NCBI GenBank assembly: GCA_018644665.1
Contig: JABGQA010000080.1
Location: 56,445 to 120,444 of the forward strand
Source of the DNA: Candidatus Poribacteria bacterium
Lineage (GTDB): Bacteria; Poribacteria; WGA-4E; GCA-2687025
DNA length: 64,000 nucleotides
Reading direction: 5' to 3'
Part shown: piece by piece, positions 18,258-27,700 of the stretch
Layout: the number at the start of each line of letters is the position of its first letter
How positions within the stretch are numbered: position 1 is the first letter of the stretch
Program-made: the position numbers and the translations under genes
Notes under the pieces: model-generated
Told to the model about the DNA's origin: nothing
Seen by the model: only the letters and a program-made list of their open reading frames with translations
Database searches by the model: none

Positions 18258-18268
18258 ATACGGCGTAT
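18258..18268. promoter_or_regulatory. Palindrome ATACG-G-CGTAT, possible operator
   Basis: An 11-bp palindrome with a single-base centre, 27 bp before the start of the UxaA-like gene and downstream of the predicted transcription start. AT-rich arms in a GC-rich region make it stand out. A repressor site is inferred; no regulator gene is nearby. Confidence 0.35.
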
Positions 18269-18295
18269 CATCTGTCCTGTGAAGGAGACCCGTGG

Positions 18296-19846
18296 ATGTC
18301 CGTAATACCACTGAGTGAGAAGGCCGTCCTTCTCCGAGCCGGCGACGATGTGGCGGTCGCGCGCGAGGTGATTTCGCCGACCACATTGGCTCTGGACGAC
18401 GGCTCCGAACTCAGCGTAGCGGACGCGATACGACCGGGTCACAAGTTCGCGCTCCGGGACATCCCCGCCGACGCGCCCGTGCGCAAATACGGCCAGACCA
18501 TCGGGTTCGCCACAGAGGGGATCGCCGCGGGGTCGCACGTGCACGTGCACAACGTCAGCGCTCGCGACTTCGAGCGGGACTACCGGTTTGCGGCCGAGGC
18601 GACTCCGTTGACGCCATACCCGGAGTCGCAGATGCGCGTCTTCGACGGGTACGCGCGGCCAAACGGGGGTGTCGGCACCCGGAACTACATCGCCGTGATC
18701 TCCACGGTCAACTGCTCTGCGAGCGTGTCGTCCTACGTCTCCCGTGAGTTCGACGAGGAGCGTCTGCGGGCCTACGCAAACGTCGACGGCGTCTTGGCGA
18801 TAACGCACAAGGGCGGTTGCGGTACGAACCTCGGCGGCGCGGACTATGTACAGCTCCAGCGGACCCTCGCCGGCTTCGCGAGACACCCAAACATCTTCGG
18901 CTATGTACTCATGGGGCTGGGCTGCGAGGTCAACCAGATCGTCGACCTAGTGCACAACCAGGGACTGCTCCAGATCGAGACCATCAGGAAGCCGCCGAAG
19001 ACGATCTCGATCCAGGAGGAGGGCGGCATACGCAAGGCGATTACCGCCGGCATCCGCGCCGTCGAGGAGATGCTACCGGCCGCGAACGAATGCCGGCGGA
19101 CACCTCAGCCGATCTCCAAGATCACGATCGGCGCGGAATGCGGCGGCTCCGACGCCAACTCAGGCATCACGGCGAATCCGGCCGTCGGCGTGTGCGGGGA
19201 TGAACTCGTCAAATACGGCGGCACGCACTGCATCGCCGAGACGACCGAGATGTACGGCGCCGAGCATCTTCTGACGGCCCGCGCTGTGAGCGAGGAAGTC
19301 GGCAAGAAGCTCGTCGGCCGCATCCGATGGTGGGAGAACTACGCGACGATGCTCGGCGCCGAGATCGACAATAACCCAACGCCTGGGAACAAGGAAGGCG
19401 GCCTGACGACCATCTACGAGAAGTCGCTGGGGGCCATCGCCAAGGGCGGGACGTCGCCGTTGACCGCCGTCTACGAATTCGCGGAGCCCATGACAGAGCC
19501 GGGCTTCGTCGTCATGGACACCCCCGGGTACGACCCCGTCTCGGTCACGGGTATGGTGGCCGGCGGCGCCAACGTCGTCTTGTTCACGACAGGCAGAGGC
19601 AGCGTCTTCGGATTCAAGCCGGTACCATCCATCAAGATCGCGACGAACTCGCGGCTCTACCACCACATGATCGACGACATGGACATCAACGCAGGTGACG
19701 CCGTCGAGGGCGGATCCGTCCACGATGTCGGCATGACCATCTTCGAGGATGTCATCGCCGTGGCCTCGGGCAAGCCAACCAAGAGCGAGCTCGCCGGTGT
19801 CGGCGAGCTGGAATTCTGCCCCTGGGTTCTCGGCCCGATTCTCTGA
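18296..19846 (+). CDS. UxaA/GarD-family sugar-acid dehydratase
   Basis: 516 residues, start ATG with GAAGGAG upstream. The family covers altronate dehydratase (UxaA) and galactarate dehydratase (GarD), iron-dependent enzymes giving 2-keto-3-deoxy acids; E. coli UxaA has 495 and GarD 523 residues. Residues 1-95 form the SAF-type N-terminal domain. The catalytic part shows RPNGGVGTRNYIAV near 122, HKGGCG near 169, MGLGCEVNQ near 203, IGAECGGSDANSGI near 280 and VVMDTPGYDPVSVTG near 405. The conserved cysteines are present. Promoter and palindrome precede it; FBP aldolase follows by 11 bp. Altronate or galactarate specificity cannot be chosen from sequence alone. Confidence 0.88.
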   Translation: MSVIPLSEKAVLLRAGDDVAVAREVISPTTLALDDGSELSVADAIRPGHKFALRDIPADAPVRKYGQTIGFATEGIAAGSHVHVHNVSARDFERDYRFAAEATPLTPYPESQMRVFDGYARPNGGVGTRNYIAVISTVNCSASVSSYVSREFDEERLRAYANVDGVLAITHKGGCGTNLGGADYVQLQRTLAGFARHPNIFGYVLMGLGCEVNQIVDLVHNQGLLQIETIRKPPKTISIQEEGGIRKAITAGIRAVEEMLPAANECRRTPQPISKITIGAECGGSDANSGITANPAVGVCGDELVKYGGTHCIAETTEMYGAEHLLTARAVSEEVGKKLVGRIRWWENYATMLGAEIDNNPTPGNKEGGLTTIYEKSLGAIAKGGTSPLTAVYEFAEPMTEPGFVVMDTPGYDPVSVTGMVAGGANVVLFTTGRGSVFGFKPVPSIKIATNSRLYHHMIDDMDINAGDAVEGGSVHDVGMTIFEDVIAVASGKPTKSELAGVGELEFCPWVLGPIL

Positions 19847-19857
19847 GAAGGGTGTAG

Positions 19858-20796
19858 ATGACGCACGATCCCACGGGCCGCCTACTGAGCTACTACCCTA
19901 CCCTCACCGACGCGCAGGCGCGCAACTTGCGGCGCATCGCCGATCACGGCCGGCTGGGTGGGACCGGCAAGTTCGTCGTCCTCCCCGTTGACCAGGGGTT
20001 CGAGCATGGCCCCGGGCCGAGCTTCGAACCTGTGCCGCAGGGATACGATCCGGACTACCATGTCCGGCTGGCCGCGGAGTCAGGGTGCAACGCGTACTCG
20101 GCTCCGCTCGGATTCGTCGAGGCGTCCCACGACGAGATTCGCCGCCACGACATCCCGATCATCCTCAAGGCCAACTCGCACGACCAGATGATGCCGGACG
20201 GCGACGATCCCAAGCTCGCGGTGACCTCGTGGGTGGACGACGCCGTGCGCCTCGGGTGCGAGGCCGTTGGCTTCGCAATCTACCCGGGCTCGAGACGCTC
20301 CGGCGAGATGTACGAGCAGGTGCGCGAGTTGGTGCGGGACGCGAGGTCCGCGGGCATCGTCGTCGTGCTCTGGGCGTATTCGCGCGGGTCCGGCCTGGGC
20401 GGCAAGGACGCGGAGACCGCGTTGGATGTCGTGTGCTACGCGGTGCACATCGCGGCGCAGCTTGGCGCGCACATCATCAAGGCAAAGCCGCCGACCGCAC
20501 ATCTTGCGCTGCCCGGCTCGGCCACGACGTACGCCAACGTCCCAATCGACACGCTCGCGGATCGCATCCGTCTAGTGATGCGATCCGCGTTCGACGGCAA
20601 GCGGATCGTCATCAACTCCGGCGGCGCGAACAAGGGGCGCCAGGACGTGATCGACGAGGTGGCCGGCCTTGCACGCGGGGGCTCACACGGCTCGATCGTG
20701 GGTCGGAACGCCTTCCAACGGCCTTGGGCCGACGCGGTCTCGCTGCTGCACGACATTCAGGACATCTTCGCCGACGCGAAGAGCGACGACCGGTAG
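19858..20796 (+). CDS. Class I fructose-bisphosphate aldolase (DhnA/FbaB type)
   Basis: 312 residues, 11 bp after the dehydratase. DhnA-type aldolases cleave fructose-1,6-bisphosphate by a Schiff-base lysine. Seen: FVVLPVDQGFEHGP near residue 38 with the conserved Asp, APLGFVE, PIILKANSHDQ, AVGFAIYPGS, ALWAYSRG-like WAYSRGSG, and AHIIKAKPPTAHL near 205 with the Schiff-base Lys, then VINSGGANK and GSIVGRNAFQRP, the phosphate-binding end. It is shorter than E. coli FbaB (350) but all key segments are there. Its place between a sugar-acid dehydratase and fumarase suggests central carbon use; a keto-deoxy-sugar phosphate substrate is an alternative. Confidence 0.9.
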   Translation: MTHDPTGRLLSYYPTLTDAQARNLRRIADHGRLGGTGKFVVLPVDQGFEHGPGPSFEPVPQGYDPDYHVRLAAESGCNAYSAPLGFVEASHDEIRRHDIPIILKANSHDQMMPDGDDPKLAVTSWVDDAVRLGCEAVGFAIYPGSRRSGEMYEQVRELVRDARSAGIVVVLWAYSRGSGLGGKDAETALDVVCYAVHIAAQLGAHIIKAKPPTAHLALPGSATTYANVPIDTLADRIRLVMRSAFDGKRIVINSGGANKGRQDVIDEVAGLARGGSHGSIVGRNAFQRPWADAVSLLHDIQDIFADAKSDDR

Positions 20797-20817
20797 CACA
20801 CGGAAAGGACACTGACG

Positions 20818-22215
20818 ATGAGCGAAGAACACCGCATAGAGCAAGACAGTATGGGGGAGCTGGCGGTGCCGGCAGACCGGTATTGGGGCTGCCAGACACA
20901 GCGCTCACTCATGAATTTCAAGATCGGCGGCGAGAGGTTCCCGCGCGAGTTCATCCGCGCCTTCGGGATCGTGAAGCAGGCGGCCGCGGAGGTGAATGCC
21001 GGCCTGGGCCTGATCGGCGACGACACTGCGGACATCGTGCAGAAGGCGGCGCAGGAAGTCATCGACGGGAAGCTCGACGACCACTTCCCGCTAGTCGTCT
21101 GGCAGACCGGTAGCGGCACGCAGACGAACATGAACGTGAACGAGGTCATCTCGAACCGCGGCATCGAGATACTCGGCGGCGAGTTGGGGAGCAAGGAACC
21201 CGTCCACCCCAACGACCACGTGAACAAGGCTCAGTCGACCAACGACGCCTTCCCGACGGCGATGCACATCTCCGCGGCAGAGCAGATCGTGCGGCTCCTC
21301 AGGCCGGCGCTCGCCGAACTGCGCGATGTGTTCGCGGCGAAGGCTGAGGCCTTCGACAGCATCATCAAGATCGGCCGCACACACCTCCAGGACGCCACGC
21401 CACTGACGCTCGGCCAGGAATTCTCCGGCTACGCCGCTCAGGTGGACTACGGCATCCAGGCGCTGGATCGCGCGCTGCCCCGGCTGTATGAGTTGGCGCT
21501 CGGCGGCACGGCCGTCGGCACCGGGCTGAACGCGCACGTCGAATTCGCCGGCCGCACCGCCGCGGCTATCGCCAAGCGCACGGACCTGCCGTTCGTATCG
21601 GCGCCCAACAAGTTCGAGGCGCTCGCCGCCCACGACGCCATCGTCGAGACGTCCGGCGCGCTGAAGGCGATCGCGTGCAGCCTCCACAAGATCGCGAACG
21701 ACGTGCGTTGGCTGGCGAGCGGCCCGCGCTGCGGGATCGGCGAGCTGCGCATCCCTGAGAACGAGCCTGGCAGCAGCATCATGCCGGGGAAGATCAACCC
21801 AACGCAGGCCGAGGCGCTCACGATGGTGTGCGCACAGGTGATCGGGAACGACGCGGCCGTGACGTTCGCGGGTGCCCTAGGCAACTTCGAACTCAACGTC
21901 TACAAGCCGGTGATGATCCTCAACACGCTGCAGTCCATCCGGCTGCTGGGAGACGCGACGACCTCGTTCCGTGTCAACTGCGCCGAGGGTATCGAGCCGA
22001 ACGAGGGGCGGATTCAGGAGCTCGTCGAGACGTCACTCATGCTCGTGACCGCGCTGAGCCCCAGCATCGGCTACGACAACGCCGCGAAGGTCGCCAAGCA
22101 GGCGTATGTCGAGGACAAGACGCTCCGGCAGGTCGTCCTGGAACTCGGCCTGCTGGACGAGGCGGCGTTTGACGAAGCCATGCAACTGGACAAGATGGTC
22201 CGGCCGTCGTCCTGA
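20818..22215 (+). CDS. fumC: Fumarate hydratase class II
   Basis: 465 residues, normal length. Class II fumarase interconverts fumarate and malate as a tetramer without iron. Seen: an [17 protein letters not shown] start, [19 protein letters not shown] near 100, [19 protein letters not shown] near 137, [17 protein letters not shown] near 186 and the superfamily signature [13 protein letters not shown] near 318. These distinguish it from aspartase and from argininosuccinate lyase, though aspartase is the closest alternative. The start has GGAAAGGA upstream, 21 bp after the aldolase gene. It closes the unit; a GC hairpin lies just downstream. Confidence 0.94.
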   Translation: MSEEHRIEQDSMGELAVPADRYWGCQTQRSLMNFKIGGERFPREFIRAFGIVKQAAAEVNAGLGLIGDDTADIVQKAAQEVIDGKLDDHFPLVVWQTGSGTQTNMNVNEVISNRGIEILGGELGSKEPVHPNDHVNKAQSTNDAFPTAMHISAAEQIVRLLRPALAELRDVFAAKAEAFDSIIKIGRTHLQDATPLTLGQEFSGYAAQVDYGIQALDRALPRLYELALGGTAVGTGLNAHVEFAGRTAAAIAKRTDLPFVSAPNKFEALAAHDAIVETSGALKAIACSLHKIANDVRWLASGPRCGIGELRIPENEPGSSIMPGKINPTQAEALTMVCAQVIGNDAAVTFAGALGNFELNVYKPVMILNTLQSIRLLGDATTSFRVNCAEGIEPNEGRIQELVETSLMLVTALSPSIGYDNAAKVAKQAYVEDKTLRQVVLELGLLDEAAFDEAMQLDKMVRPSS

Positions 22216-22244
22216 CCCGGCCGCGACACCTAACGTGACGTTGG

Positions 22245-22264
22245 CGGGCGCCTACGGGCGCCCG
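22245..22264. terminator. GC-rich hairpin between fumC and tgt
   Basis: A perfect 8-bp stem (22245-22252 with 22257-22264) around the loop TACG. It includes the tgt stop codon and lies 30 bp after fumC. No clear T-run follows on either strand, so termination is only a possibility. Confidence 0.35.
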
Positions 22265-23394
22265 TCCTGCTGTGTAGCGACGCCGCGCAGGAACAGATCC
22301 TCCGCGGAGCTCGAGAGCGCGGCCACATCCCCCGCCCGCAGCGCGTCGCGCACGCCGACCATCATACTCAGATAGAAGTACAGGTTGTGGTGCGTCAGCA
22401 GGCGCGCGACCAGCCCTTCCTGCTCCACGTACAGATGGCGGAGATACGCCCGCGAGAACCGCGTGCAGGTCGAGCAGTCGCAGGCCGCGTCGAGCGGCGC
22501 CAGATCCTCCCGGTACTGCGCGTTGCGGATGCGCACCGGCCCGGTCGATGTCCACAGGAAGCCGTGTCGGGCGTTCCGCGTGGGCAGCACGCAGTCGAAC
22601 ATGTCTACACCGCAGCGGACGGCGTGTAGGATGTCCTCCGGCGTTCCGATGCCCATCAGGTAGCGCGGGCTGTCGGCCGGAAGGAGAGGCGCAGTGTGCG
22701 CGACCATGTCGTACAGGAGCGGTTTCTCCTCGCCCACTCCGAGGCCACCGATCGCGTAGCCGGGGAACCCGAGGGCGACTGTCCGCTCGGCGCTGACGCG
22801 ACGCAGGTCCTCGTACATGCCGCCCTGTACGATGCCGAAGAGCAACTGGTCATCGCGCGCGTGCGCCGTGATACATCGGGCGGCCCAGCGCAGCGTGCGC
22901 TCGACCGACTCCTCGACGTACGCGCGGTCGCTCGGGTGCGGGATGCACTCGTCGAACGCCATGATGACGTCGGCTCCGAGCGCGTTCTGCACCTCCATCG
23001 CCTTCTCTGGGGAGAGCATCAGCTTCGTGCCGTCGATCGCCGACCGGAACTCCGCCCCCTCCTCGGTTATCTTCCGAGCGTCGGCGAGGCTGAACACCTG
23101 GAACCCACCCGAGTCGGTCAGCACCGGCCCGTCCCAGGCCATGAACCCATGCAGCCCGCCCGCCGCCGCGATCAACTCGGGGCCGGGACGCAGGAACAGG
23201 TGGTACGTGTTCGCCAACACGATCTCCGCGCCGCACGAGCGAAGCTCGGTAGGAGCCATCGTCTTGACGGTTGCCTTGGTGCCGACGGACATAAACGCAG
23301 GCGTGTTCACGTCGCCGTGGGGGGTCGTCAAGACGCCGCGCCGTGCCGGCGTGCCTTCTGGGCTCGCTGTGACTCGGAAAACTGCATCACTCAA
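22252..23394 (-). CDS. tgt: Queuine/preQ1 tRNA-guanine transglycosylase
   Basis: 380 residues from a TTG at 23394 chosen because GAGGAG (23402-23407) lies 7 nt before it; E. coli Tgt has 375. Tgt swaps guanine at the wobble position of GUN-anticodon tRNAs for preQ1. Seen: [25 protein letters not shown] near 100 with the general-base Asp, [48 protein letters not shown] near 265 with the nucleophile Asp, and the zinc site CDCSTC followed by LTHHN. It stands alone, without queA or yajC beside it, and is divergent from the unknown gene at 23540. Confidence 0.96.
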   Translation of the reverse strand: MSDAVFRVTASPEGTPARRGVLTTPHGDVNTPAFMSVGTKATVKTMAPTELRSCGAEIVLANTYHLFLRPGPELIAAAGGLHGFMAWDGPVLTDSGGFQVFSLADARKITEEGAEFRSAIDGTKLMLSPEKAMEVQNALGADVIMAFDECIPHPSDRAYVEESVERTLRWAARCITAHARDDQLLFGIVQGGMYEDLRRVSAERTVALGFPGYAIGGLGVGEEKPLLYDMVAHTAPLLPADSPRYLMGIGTPEDILHAVRCGVDMFDCVLPTRNARHGFLWTSTGPVRIRNAQYREDLAPLDAACDCSTCTRFSRAYLRHLYVEQEGLVARLLTHHNLYFYLSMMVGVRDALRAGDVAALSSSAEDLFLRGVATQQDGRP

Positions 23395-23401
23395 TGGGCG
23401 G

Positions 23402-23407
23402 CTCCTC
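23402..23407 (-). promoter_or_regulatory. Ribosome-binding site that fixes the tgt TTG start
   Basis: GAGGAG on the minus strand, 7 nt before the TTG at 23394. The only nearby ATG/GTG alternative, a GTG at 23409, overlaps the site itself and adds residues absent from typical Tgt proteins. Confidence 0.6.
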
Positions 23408-23470
23408 ACCGTGACTGATGGTAGAGGGCGCCTCCGCCGGGGGTCAACGAGGGGCCTCGTCCGGGCGAGC

Positions 23471-23499
23471 TTGACGAGCTGTCGGCCGTCGGACAGAAT
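23471..23499 (+). promoter_or_regulatory. Probable promoter of the 23540 gene
   Basis: TTGACG (23471-23476), a 17-nt spacer and CAGAAT (23494-23499), 40 bp before the ATG at 23540. The -35 matches five of six, the -10 four of six. Confidence 0.45.
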
Positions 23500-23539
23500 C
23501 GGCGCTGGGCCGCCGGGCTCGCGACAGCGAGGGTAGAGC

Positions 23540-24724
23540 ATGACGTACACGACGATGTGGGCGTACCCATGGGATCTGCTGGACGATGGCGTCGACGACG
23601 TCGTGCGACGCATGCGTGACGACATCGGTCTCGACGCGGTTAGCATCGCCACGAGCTACCACTCTGTCGAGCACCTGCGCCCGCACACGAAGGGCGCCCG
23701 GATGTTCTCGACCGTGGACGGGGGGATCTACTTCCAGCCGGACGCGTCGCTCTGGCGGGGCGTGTCCCTCCAGCCCAACGTCGCCCCTCTCGCCGCCGAC
23801 CGCGACCCGTTGGCCGAGATCTGCGCCGCGGCCGACCGCGCCGACCTGAAGGTCGAGTCATGGACGGTTTGCCTGCACAACTCGCTGATGGGCCGGCGAT
23901 ACCCGACTGCCTGCGAGCGCAACGCCTTCGGCGACCTCTACGTGCCCCACCTGTGCCCCTCCAACGCGCACGTGCGTGAGTACGTGACGACCCTCTGCCG
24001 CGACCTTGCCACGAATTACGGGCTGTTCGCCGTCGAACTGGAGTCGCTCTCGTTTGGGGGCTATGGACACTTCCACGGGCACGCCAAGGTCGGCGTCGAC
24101 ATCGGCAGCTTGGGCAGGTTCCTGATGTCGCTGTGCTTCTGCGAGAGCTGCCGGGAGATGGGCGCCGAGGCAGGCGTGGACGTGCCGGCGCTGGCCGACG
24201 GCGTCCGTGCGCAACTCATCGAGATGTTCGCCCACGGCGGAGCAAGTGTCCCCGGACGCCCCATCCTCGTAGCCGATGCGTTGGCCGAGGACTCATCGCT
24301 GGCAGCGTTGGTCGACGCCCGGCGCGCCGTCGTCACGTCGCTGACGCGCGAAGTGCGAGACGCCGTGGGCGACACGTTCCTCGTGTCGATGCAGATAGGG
24401 GATTCGACCGTTGGCGGATGGGACGGCGCCGAGATCGCCGAGGTAGCCGACGCCATAGAGCTTCTCTGTTACACCGCGCAGCCGGCTCGCGTCGAGGCGA
24501 TGGTATCCGCGGCGTCGGGTCAGTTCTGCGCTGCGGACGACCTGATAGTCGGCCTAAGCGCGTACACGCCGCACACGCCGTCGCCGAAGGTGCTCACGCG
24601 CAACGTCCGGCAGGCATTGCGCATGGGCGTACGCGGCTTCTCGTTCTACAACTACGGCATCATGCCCGAGCGCAACCTGGCGTGGGTGCGAGACGCGGTC
24701 GCGATCATCCGCGCCGCCGAGTGA
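23540..24724 (+). CDS. Unknown TIM-barrel-like protein with a CxCxxC motif
   Basis: 394 residues, start ATG, no signal peptide. I do not recognise a named family. The pattern of hydrophobic strands ([12 protein letters not shown] near 30; [12 protein letters not shown] near 106; [24 protein letters not shown] near 165, split by a conserved-looking Glu and His set; [11 protein letters not shown] near 275; [11 protein letters not shown] near 305; [12 protein letters not shown] near 370) resembles a TIM barrel such as glycoside hydrolases of the hypothetical GH-like kind. CFCESC near 197 could bind zinc or form a disulfide. E at LESLSF and the end-strand FYNYG would suit a glycosidase-like pocket. 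It ends 3 bp from the convergent lhr gene. Function should be left open. Confidence 0.6.
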   Translation: MTYTTMWAYPWDLLDDGVDDVVRRMRDDIGLDAVSIATSYHSVEHLRPHTKGARMFSTVDGGIYFQPDASLWRGVSLQPNVAPLAADRDPLAEICAAADRADLKVESWTVCLHNSLMGRRYPTACERNAFGDLYVPHLCPSNAHVREYVTTLCRDLATNYGLFAVELESLSFGGYGHFHGHAKVGVDIGSLGRFLMSLCFCESCREMGAEAGVDVPALADGVRAQLIEMFAHGGASVPGRPILVADALAEDSSLAALVDARRAVVTSLTREVRDAVGDTFLVSMQIGDSTVGGWDGAEIAEVADAIELLCYTAQPARVEAMVSAASGQFCAADDLIVGLSAYTPHTPSPKVLTRNVRQALRMGVRGFSFYNYGIMPERNLAWVRDAVAIIRAAE

Positions 24725-24727
24725 GCC

Positions 24728-27700
24728 CTACTCCATTCGCCTGTACAGCACGACGGTGCGGTAGTCCACCATCGCGTCGAACGCAGTGCGCAGCGCGTCT
24801 ACGTAGGGGCTCTTGCCGGCGTCCTCGTCGTTGATCGTCTCGACGGTCAGCCGACTGACGGGCTGGAACGCCCGTGTGAGGAGATGGCGCAGCGGCGCGA
24901 GATACTCCGTCATCGCGACGTCGTCGGGATCTGCCGATATGGTCAGCGCCTTCCCCTGCCTCTGCGAGACGAGGACCAATTCCGAGCCGCGATACACGAG
25001 GTGCGTCCCCACCTCACGCTTCGGCATCTTGCCGCGGAACCCGTCTATGCCGAGCCCACATACCGACGCCGGGTCCGTCGCGTTCATCCAGTAGACCGCG
25101 TCCTCCGGCAGGCGCCGTTGCAGCGTGCGGAACGCCTGGTGTGACACAAACTGCAGCCCGGGCAAGCCGTGAAAGAAGCACCCACCCAACACCTCGCCAG
25201 ACAGTTCCATAAGCCGAAGGGTTCTGAACAGCGCCGCCCATCGGAACGGCGGCGCCTCGCGCTGAAGCAACTGCTTGAACAGCACCCCGTACCGATCCAG
25301 CAGCAGGCGAGCCCGGTCCTTCTTACGCTCCTCGGTTTCGATGAGGTCGGCGGTCATGTCGGGCTTCGGTAGCTGCATCCAGCTCCCGGCCTGCGTCGCC
25401 GAGCTCCTCAACCTGCCCAAGGCCGCGCGCCTGCCGCCGGCCGGGCGACGCCGGCTGGGCGTGGCGGCAACCGCCGTGTCCGCTACCTCGAACTTGCTCT
25501 CGATGCCCCGCCGCACGGCGAGGAAGGTGTCGTTCGTCGCGTCGCCGGTCCACGCCGCTTCCCACAGCTTCGCGGCGATGGCCGATGGCTTCTCCTTCGC
25601 CGTCTGCTGAACCGTCGTGAAGGTGTAGCGGCCGGCCGCTTCCGGGAGCAGGTCCGTGACCGGGCTGTCCTCAGCATCCTCCTCCTCGTCGATGGCCTGC
25701 GCGGCGGCGTCGGCTTCCAGGCTCAGAAGATCCAGGTCGGCGTCGAAGACGAACGCAAGTCTGCGGCCCTCACTCCCCACCCAACGCACTTGACCCTCCT
25801 GCATGATCGCATCCAGGAGTGGCGTCATGTACGCCGGCACGCGCGCCGGGAGGATGTCCGATTCCCACGCCTCGGCGCGCGCTGGGTAGCACGACAGCTG
25901 CTCCACGGCTTCGTACACTCCGTCGACATCGTCTCGACGCTCCGGGAGGCGCTGCACCGAGGCCAGCATCAAGGGCAGGAGTTCCAGCGCCACCGGCTCG
26001 AACGACGGCGCTGCGCGCGCGCGCGACAGTCGGAGGAGCGATTCGAAGTTCTCGGCGTCGCACACGTACCGGCCGTCTCCGCCTGTGATCAGGTCGCCGG
26101 TGATCACCTTCTCGCCGTCCATCAGATCCCCGAGGGCAAGCTCGAGGCGGCTCTTCTCGACTCCGAGCGTGGCCGCGATCACCCAGTCTTCGCGCGGGCC
26201 GTAGAACTGCAGCCACTCCCCCACGAGCGCGGTGAGCATCTCCTCTGGGTCGACGTCGTCGGACAACGTCAGCGCCGGCCCATCGGCGCCGTCCAGCAAC
26301 TCCGCGCGCGGGGGCTCGCCGGGGCCGTATAGCGCCGCCGCAACGACAGCCAGGCGTTCGAGCGCCACGATGACCGGCGCGTCGGCGCCGCGTGGGAACA
26401 CTCGCGCCACCTTCGACGCGATCGCCTCGACGACGTGCTCCGGGATTCCGTCGTGGTCGCGCCGCATCGCGTCTTGCAGCGCGGCCCACTCCCCTTCCGG
26501 GATCGCGACCCTTTCCTTCACCCAGTCCAGCAACTCCTGGGGCGTCTCGGGGGAGTAGCCGGCCGTGATGAGATGCCTCTTACCCTCGTACTCCTCGACA
26601 ACATACCGGTCCACCGTTGGGCGAAGGCCGGGAGTAAAGACGACCTCGCGGAGCAGGTCGCCACGCAGGTTCGACTCACGCCCGAACTGCGGGTCGTCGC
26701 CCTTGTACATGTACTGGTTGACCTGCCACCAGCCGATGGTTTGCGCGAACGGGCTCATACGTTGCAGCTTCGCCCCGCTCCACTGGACTACGCCGGACTC
26801 AAGCTCCTCCAGGACGCGGCGCAGGCCCTCCATGTCGAACTCATCCTGCAGTGATGTGCGCCATGCCTCCAGCAGAATGGGGAAGTCGTCGTAGCCCATG
26901 ACGGATTCGAGCAGCTTCTTCGAGCGCAAGCGGCTGAGCCAGAGCGGCATGCGCTGGCCCATCCGGTTCCGGGTCACCAGCAGAGCCCTGCCGGCGCACT
27001 CCCGGAACCTGGCTCCGAAGAACCCCGAGCTTTCCAGCCGCTTCCGAAGCAGCGATTCCAGTTCCGAGCTGCGCACGAGGCCGATGAGTTGCTCGGCTTC
27101 GATCTCGAAGGGCGCGAGAAGCACGACGCAGTCGTCCTCTGCGTACACCTCGAGCGCTTCGTCGTACTGCGCTTCCCATGCGGCAGCGAGGGCCAACGCG
27201 TACGGGCGGTTCAGACGACCGCCCCACAACGTCGTGATCACGATCTGGGTGGCGGGCGCCCCGTCCGGCCCGGTGTCGCAGTATTCGATCAGGACGTGGT
27301 GCCGGTGCGGGAGTTCGCGCTTCGTGACCTGCTTCTGCCGCATCAGGAAGTCGACGAGGCTGTCGGCGGCGGCGCCGTTCATCGAGTGGCGCGTCTGTAG
27401 ATCTGCGGCAAAGCTCGGGTCATCGAGGCGCGATGTCGCCTCCTCCAGGAAGAGGCCGATGCGCTCCGAGAAGTGGAAATCCCGGTTGTATGCCTCGCCC
27501 TTCCAGAACGGCATCGCCCGTGAGACCGTCGGTACCGACGACACGAACACGTCGTTGTGCGTCACGCGCTCGATACGCCAGCTCTGCGCGCCGAGTGTGA
27601 ACGTGGTGCCCTCTTCCTGCTCCCAAACGAACTCCTCGTCGAGGTCGCCGATGCGCGCATTCGACTCGTGGTGACGCATGTGGAAGTAACCACGGTCGGG

